Source: Pantoea wallisii
Lineage (GTDB): Bacteria; Pseudomonadota; Gammaproteobacteria; Enterobacterales; Enterobacteriaceae
Reading direction: 5' to 3'
Assembly: GCF_002095485.1 (NCBI RefSeq)
Contig: NZ_MLFS01000030.1
Location: 1-54,723, forward strand
Length of the DNA: 54,723 bases
Part shown: positions 51,069 to 54,723 of the stretch, piece after piece
Position numbering within the stretch: position 1 is the stretch's first letter
How the letters are laid out: each line of letters begins with the position of its first letter
The notes under the pieces: model-generated
Seen by the model: only the letters and a program-made list of their open reading frames with translations
What the model was told of the DNA's origin: nothing
Databases searched by the model: none
Position numbers and translations under genes: made by a program

Positions 51069-51165
51069 TTTGTGAGGGAAATATAACAGCGGCGTGAAGA
51101 AGAAAAAGTGAGTTTGTTAACTTTTGGTGCAGAAGATGCACGAACAGTGATCGGCCCCGCGCTTT

Positions 51166-51182
51166 TGCACGCAATCAGTGCA
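51166..51182. promoter_or_regulatory. NtrC (GlnG) binding site upstream of hisJ
   Basis: TGCACGCAATCAGTGCA has both half-sites of the NtrC consensus, TGCAC-N7-GTGCA, as at glnA. Its centre is about 200 bases upstream of the predicted sigma-54 start, an acceptable enhancer distance. Further half-sites (GTGCA 51028 and 51127; TGCAC 51137) lie between it and the promoter. Confidence 0.6.
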
Positions 51183-51290
51183 TCCCTGCACCGCAATGGG
51201 CTGTAGGCCGCGCGAAGATAAAGCATCCGCACGGCCCGCGTTACCAGGCAGCGCCTGCGCCTGTCGGGCTACGCGGGTGCAGCTGCACCA

Positions 51291-51860
51291 TTATGCGCCG
51301 CTCCAGCGGACAAACAGATCCTGCGGCAGTTCGATATCGAACTGGTCGAGTACGCGGTTGACAGTTTGATCCACTAAATCCTCAATGCGCTGCGGACGGT
51401 GGTAGAACGCAGGCACCGGCGGCATGATCAGCGCGCCCAGCTCGGCGGCGGTCGTCATCATGCGCAGGTGTCCGAGGTGCAGCGGCGTTTCGCGCACGCA
51501 TAGCACCAGCTTGCGCTGCTCTTTCAGCACCACGTCAGCGGCGCGCGTTAGCAGGCTGTCGCTGTAGCTGTGAACAATGCCGGAGAGGGTTTTCATCGAG
51601 CACGGCAGAATTGCCATTCCCAGAGTTTTGAACGATCCCGAGGAGATGCTGGCAGCAATGTCGCGCACGTCGTGCACCACATCGGCCAGCGCCTGCACAT
51701 CACGCAGGCTGTAGTCTGTCTCCAGCGCCAGCGTCTGGCGCGCGGCCGGGCTCATGACCAGATGGGTTTCCACTGCCTCCAGCGGTTGCAACACCTGCAG
51801 CAGGCGTACGCCATAGATCGCGCCGCTGGCGCCGGAAATACCAATGATAAGTCGTTTCAT
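51291..51860 (-). CDS. ubiX: Flavin prenyltransferase UbiX
   Basis: 189 residues as in E. coli. Makes the prenylated FMN cofactor for UbiD, the decarboxylase of ubiquinone synthesis. N-terminal flavoprotein motif GISGASGAIYG and the conserved block IVHSYSDSLLTRAADVVLKE, with PLHLGHLRMM near the C-terminus. A 14-bp palindrome, GGTGCAGCTGCACC (51276-51289), lies immediately beyond its stop. Confidence 0.96.
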   Translation of the reverse strand: MKRLIIGISGASGAIYGVRLLQVLQPLEAVETHLVMSPAARQTLALETDYSLRDVQALADVVHDVRDIAASISSGSFKTLGMAILPCSMKTLSGIVHSYSDSLLTRAADVVLKEQRKLVLCVRETPLHLGHLRMMTTAAELGALIMPPVPAFYHRPQRIEDLVDQTVNRVLDQFDIELPQDLFVRWSGA

Positions 51861-51925
51861 AATTCAGCCCTGCCGTTCAGATTGCGGCAATGATAGCCGT
51901 TACCGATTGAGAAATACAAAAACAA

Positions 51926-51951
51926 ACAGGGCGGGATCGCTCCCGCCCTGT
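51926..51951 (-). terminator. Intrinsic terminator of cvpA-purF
   Basis: Perfect 11-base stem ACAGGGCGGGA / TCCCGCCCTGT with tetraloop TCGC, 19 bases past the purF stop. On the minus strand it is followed by TTTGTTTTTG. Confidence 0.9.
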
Positions 51952-51970
51952 TGTGCACGTTAACCCAGGC

Positions 51971-53488
51971 TTAGCCTTCGTTATGCAGCTCCAGACCTTC
52001 TACCTCTGTCTGACGCTGAATCGCTTTGGCATCATCATTGCGCAGCGACTGCAGATACTCCAGGTACTGCTGATCGACATCTTTGGTGACGTAGATACCG
52101 TTGAACACCGAGCACTCAAACTGCGCGATATCCGGGTTCTCTTCACGTACCGCTTCGATCAGATCGTTGAGATCCTGGAAAATCAGCGCATCGGCTTTGA
52201 TCAGCTGGCGAATCTCTTCCACTTCACGACCGTGCGCAATCAGCTCGGTGGCGCTCGGCATATCGATGCCGTAAACATTCGGGAAGCGAATCTCCGGCGC
52301 GGCAGAGGCCAGATAGACACGCTTCGCACCCGCCTCACGCGCCATCTCAATGATCTGCTCGGAGGTGGTGCCGCGCACGATGGAGTCATCCACCAGCAGA
52401 ACGTTTTTATCACGGAACTCAGCGCGGTTGGCGTTCAGCTTGCGGCGTACCGCGCTGCGGCGCAGGTGCTGGCCTGGCATGATAAACGTCCGGCCAACAT
52501 AGCGGTTCTTGACAAAGCCCTGACGGTACGGCTTATCCAGAATACGGGCAATCTCCAGCGCGGTATCGGTCGAGGTTTCCGGAATCGGGATGACTACGTC
52601 GATATCCAGATCTTCCCACTCGCGGGCGATCTTCTCACCCAGCTTGGTGCCCATGCGCACGCGCGCGCTGTAGACAGAGATCTTATCGAGGAACGAATCC
52701 GGGCGCGCAAAGTAGACGTACTCGAACAGGCACGGGTTACTTTTCGGGTTTTCCGCGCACTGGCGGGTTGAGAGCTGGCCCTGCTCAGTGATGTACACTG
52801 CTTCACCCGGTGCGACATCACGGATGAACTCAAAGCCCAGCGTATCCAGCGCCACGCTTTCAGACGCCACCATATACTCCGTGCGGCCATCCGGCAGCTC
52901 ACGCTTGCCGAGCACCAGCGGACGAATACCGTTCGGGTCGCGGAATGCCACCATACCGTGGCCGATAATCATCGCGACCACTGCGTAAGCGCCGCGCACC
53001 TGCTGATGCACCGCCGCCACCGCAGCAAAAATGTTGTCAGCTTCCAGCGGATAGTGCTGAAAACGGTCCAGCTCCTGCGCGAAGATATTCAGCAGGATTT
53101 CGGAATCTGAGGTGGTGTTCACATGACGGCGACCCACTTCGAACAGCTGCTTACGCAGTTCATGTGCGTTGGTCAGGTTACCGTTATGCGCCAGCGTGAT
53201 GCCGTACGGCGAGTTCACGTAGAAGGGCTGCGCTTCAGAGGCGCTGGAGCTGCCTGCAGTCGGGTAGCGGACATGGCCGATACCGATATTGCCCTGCAAA
53301 CGCTGCATGTGGCGCGCTTCGAACACGTCGCTCACCAGGCCATTGGCCTTGCGCAGACGGAAGCAGTTCAGCGCATCGATGGTACAAATGCCGGCGGCAT
53401 CCTGCCCGCGGTGCTGCAGCACCGTTAACGCGTCATAGATCGACTGGTTTACTGGCATAAAACCGGTGATACCAACAATACCGCACAT
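51971..53488 (-). CDS. purF: Amidophosphoribosyltransferase
   Basis: First committed step of purine synthesis: PRPP plus glutamine to phosphoribosylamine. 505 residues (E. coli 505). N-terminal nucleophile glutaminase with Cys2 exposed after Met removal (MCGIVG), then a PRPP-binding phosphoribosyltransferase domain with [12 protein letters not shown]. It follows cvpA after 36 bases and is under the PurR box upstream of cvpA. Confidence 0.98.
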   Translation of the reverse strand: MCGIVGITGFMPVNQSIYDALTVLQHRGQDAAGICTIDALNCFRLRKANGLVSDVFEARHMQRLQGNIGIGHVRYPTAGSSSASEAQPFYVNSPYGITLAHNGNLTNAHELRKQLFEVGRRHVNTTSDSEILLNIFAQELDRFQHYPLEADNIFAAVAAVHQQVRGAYAVVAMIIGHGMVAFRDPNGIRPLVLGKRELPDGRTEYMVASESVALDTLGFEFIRDVAPGEAVYITEQGQLSTRQCAENPKSNPCLFEYVYFARPDSFLDKISVYSARVRMGTKLGEKIAREWEDLDIDVVIPIPETSTDTALEIARILDKPYRQGFVKNRYVGRTFIMPGQHLRRSAVRRKLNANRAEFRDKNVLLVDDSIVRGTTSEQIIEMAREAGAKRVYLASAAPEIRFPNVYGIDMPSATELIAHGREVEEIRQLIKADALIFQDLNDLIEAVREENPDIAQFECSVFNGIYVTKDVDQQYLEYLQSLRNDDAKAIQRQTEVEGLELHNEG

Positions 53489-53524
53489 GTTGTCATTTCC
53501 TCATTAGCCGCACTCCCGATGGTG

Positions 53525-54010
53525 TCACCGGGGTAAAAAACTCGACGTGCTTTTCAGGTAATCAAAGAACCACCTGATGATGTAACTGAACTGGGGAATG
53601 AGTTGAGACTGTTGCCAGTCCGGGCTTTTGGAAAAGCCGGTGAATGTATCAAGGAAGAAGAGAATGGCGGATACAATCAGCACGCCACGCAACGCCCCGA
53701 AACAGACCCCCAACACCCTGTCGGTTCCCGACAAGCCGGTTTTCTCAACCAGCGAGCCGATCACGTAGTTCACGATGGCACCCACAATCAGAGTGGCAAC
53801 GAATAACACCGCGATAGCGATACCGTTACGAACCAGTTCATCGTCAAAACCTGTGAACCAGACGGCAAGGTAGGCGTAGTAATGACTGGCGACAAAAAAC
53901 GCGCATCCCCAGGTAACAAGAGATAAGGCTTCCCGGACAAACCCACGAATCAGGCTGACCAGAGCCGAAAAACCAACTACCGCAATAATGACGTAATCAA
54001 TCCAGATCAT
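53525..54010 (-). CDS. cvpA: Colicin V production protein CvpA
   Basis: 161-residue inner-membrane protein with four hydrophobic segments (E. coli 162). Named for its need in colicin V production; in enterobacteria it has been linked to envelope and bile stress. ATG 54010 (MIWIDYVI) with GGAAG upstream is the family start. The frame is open to 54109, but the PurR operator lies inside that extension, which excludes it. Confidence 0.95.
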   Translation of the reverse strand: MIWIDYVIIAVVGFSALVSLIRGFVREALSLVTWGCAFFVASHYYAYLAVWFTGFDDELVRNGIAIAVLFVATLIVGAIVNYVIGSLVEKTGLSGTDRVLGVCFGALRGVLIVSAILFFLDTFTGFSKSPDWQQSQLIPQFSYIIRWFFDYLKSTSSFLPR

Positions 54011-54060
54011 GAACGCTTCCACTACAGTGCTTTTGCACCCCTGCATCCAGTTCGGGGCGC

Positions 54061-54089
54061 ATTCTAACAGAAAAAGAAAACGTTTGCGT
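54061..54089 (-). promoter_or_regulatory. cvpA-purF promoter and PurR operator
   Basis: The PurR box is 54074-54089 (AAGAAAACGTTTGCGT), 14/16 to the ACGCAAACGTTTGCGT consensus. Next to it, on the minus strand, TAGAAT (54066-54061) is a good -10, so the operator covers the -35 area, the classic arrangement at E. coli cvpA-purF. Confidence 0.85.
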
Positions 54090-54113
54090 AGGGTTTTCCG
54101 GTTCTGCATCCAT

Positions 54114-54145
54114 AAAAAGGGCGATGAAAAAATCTTTCGTCGCCC
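54114..54145 (-). terminator. Intrinsic terminator of dedD
   Basis: Eleven-base stem between 54119-54129 (GGGCGATGAAA) and 54135-54145 (TTTCGTCGCCC), with one G-U pair and a 5-base loop. Then, on the minus strand, five T (plus-strand A-run 54114-54118). It lies about 115 bases past the dedD stop. Confidence 0.8.
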
Positions 54146-54260
54146 CGTTACCTGTCAGCTGGTTAACTCTCTGATATAAAATCATTTTTATGCCGTGCTT
54201 CGCTTTAAAAAAGCGATAAAGCTGCACCTGTTTCTGCCATCGGCGCAGCTTATCAACTTA

Positions 54261-54723
54261 TCAGCGTGTGCTGTACGGCTTCACCACGCCGCCAAGGCCA
54301 GAGATACCCTGCAGCTCGCCCAGCGAACTCTGCAGTTTGGCTTTTGACGCATCCGGACCCACATAAATCCGGGTGATCTGCCCCTGCACTGGCGTAGCCG
54401 GTACCGTAAAGGCACGATAGCCCGAGAGACGCAGCTGCGCTACGATCTCGCTCACTTTCGCCGCATTCTTCAGGGCACCCAGCTGTACTACATAGGCCTG
54501 GCCGGCGGGTTCGCTCTGCTTCAGCGTCTCTGCGGGTTTAGGCTGCTCTGCCGGTTTACTCTGCTCGACCGGTTTTGGCTGTTCGACCGGTTTCGGCTTC
54601 GGCTGCTCTGGCGGCTTCGGTTTTGTCTGTTCTGCCGGCTTCGGCTTCGGCTGCTCTGCCGGTTTCTGCTGCGGCTTCGGCTGTACCTGCTGATGCACCG
54701 GCGGCGGCGTGACCACGCTCGGC
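54261..54723 (-). CDS. dedD: Cell division protein DedD, SPOR domain (5'-truncated by window edge)
   Basis: C-terminal 154 codons only; the frame stays open past the window edge, so the N-terminal membrane anchor is not visible. First comes a Pro/Lys/Glu/Gln linker made of repeated KPxEQ units (about 50 residues), then a SPOR domain (AYVVQLGALKNAAKVSEIV ... GVVKPYSTR) that binds septal denuded peptidoglycan. E. coli DedD (220 residues) has the same layout. The linker is unusually repetitive. Confidence 0.92.
   Translation of the reverse strand, partial: PSVVTPPPVHQQVQPKPQQKPAEQPKPKPAEQTKPKPPEQPKPKPVEQPKPVEQSKPAEQPKPAETLKQSEPAGQAYVVQLGALKNAAKVSEIVAQLRLSGYRAFTVPATPVQGQITRIYVGPDASKAKLQSSLGELQGISGLGGVVKPYSTR

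Larger units (their letters stand above)
50918..51290. other. 373-base ubiX-hisJ intergenic region
   Basis: No gene is seen; argT would be here in E. coli. It contains a sigma-54-like promoter, an NtrC-like site, a nested inverted repeat and an unusual number of GTGCA/TGCAC words. No recognisable remnant of argT was found. Confidence 0.6.

Noticed and set aside
54011..54109. N-terminal extension of cvpA
   Set aside because: It contains the PurR operator and -10 element, and the family start is MIWIDY at 54010.

Overview
The window is one continuous stretch of an enterobacterial chromosome. Gene order, protein sequences, regulatory sites and about 55% GC fit a member of the Erwiniaceae (Pantoea/Erwinia type), although genus cannot be fixed from this sequence alone. 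The backbone follows the E. coli order nuo - lrhA - alaA - yfbR - hxpA - yfbU - yfbV - ackA - pta - yfcD - yfcF - yfcH - hisPMQJ - ubiX - purF - cvpA - dedD. Several E. coli neighbours (yfbS, yfcC, yfcE, yfcG, folX, argT) are absent and lineage-specific genes are inserted.

Layout. 1-4296: control region with a NrdR box and DnaA boxes, then the aerobic class Ia ribonucleotide reductase operon nrdA-nrdB-yfaE. 4359-8455: yfaY (CinA-like), elaB, opgD and elaA. 8592-23657: the complete 13-gene NADH dehydrogenase I operon (nuoA to nuoN, with fused nuoCD) on the minus strand, closed by a clear terminator. 23658-26202: two long intergenic regions flanking the LysR regulator lrhA; the first holds a 22-bp near-palindrome at the probable nuo promoter and an orphan plus-strand terminator. 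26203-29902: alaA, yfbR, hxpA, yfbU, yfbV. 30241-35063: the acetate pathway ackA-pta, then a PuuE-like aminotransferase. 35170-38322: yfcD, yfcF, yfcH and a short-chain dehydrogenase. 38596-47695: carbohydrate-oxidation island with a three-subunit periplasmic FAD/cytochrome c gluconate-type dehydrogenase and a complete D-arabinitol operon (dalT-dalK-dalD plus divergent SorC-type regulator). 47758-54723: histidine transporter hisJQMP, ubiX, purF, cvpA and the 3' part of dedD.

How it works together. Complex I and the membrane-linked sugar-acid dehydrogenase feed electrons into the respiratory chain. AckA-Pta handles acetate overflow, dal converts D-arabinitol to D-xylulose 5-phosphate, and hisJQMP has what look like a sigma-54 promoter and an NtrC site immediately upstream, suggesting nitrogen control.

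Quality warning. Five genes (nrdA, opgD, nuoH, yfbV and the dehydrogenase large subunit) are broken by six single-base indels, all in homopolymer runs. In opgD a +1 and a -1 cancel. The pattern points to sequencing error rather than gene death, and these genes are given below with their reconstructed full extents. I found no tRNA, rRNA, IS element, prophage or CRISPR array, and no convincing wholly new system; the best undescribed candidates are regulatory.
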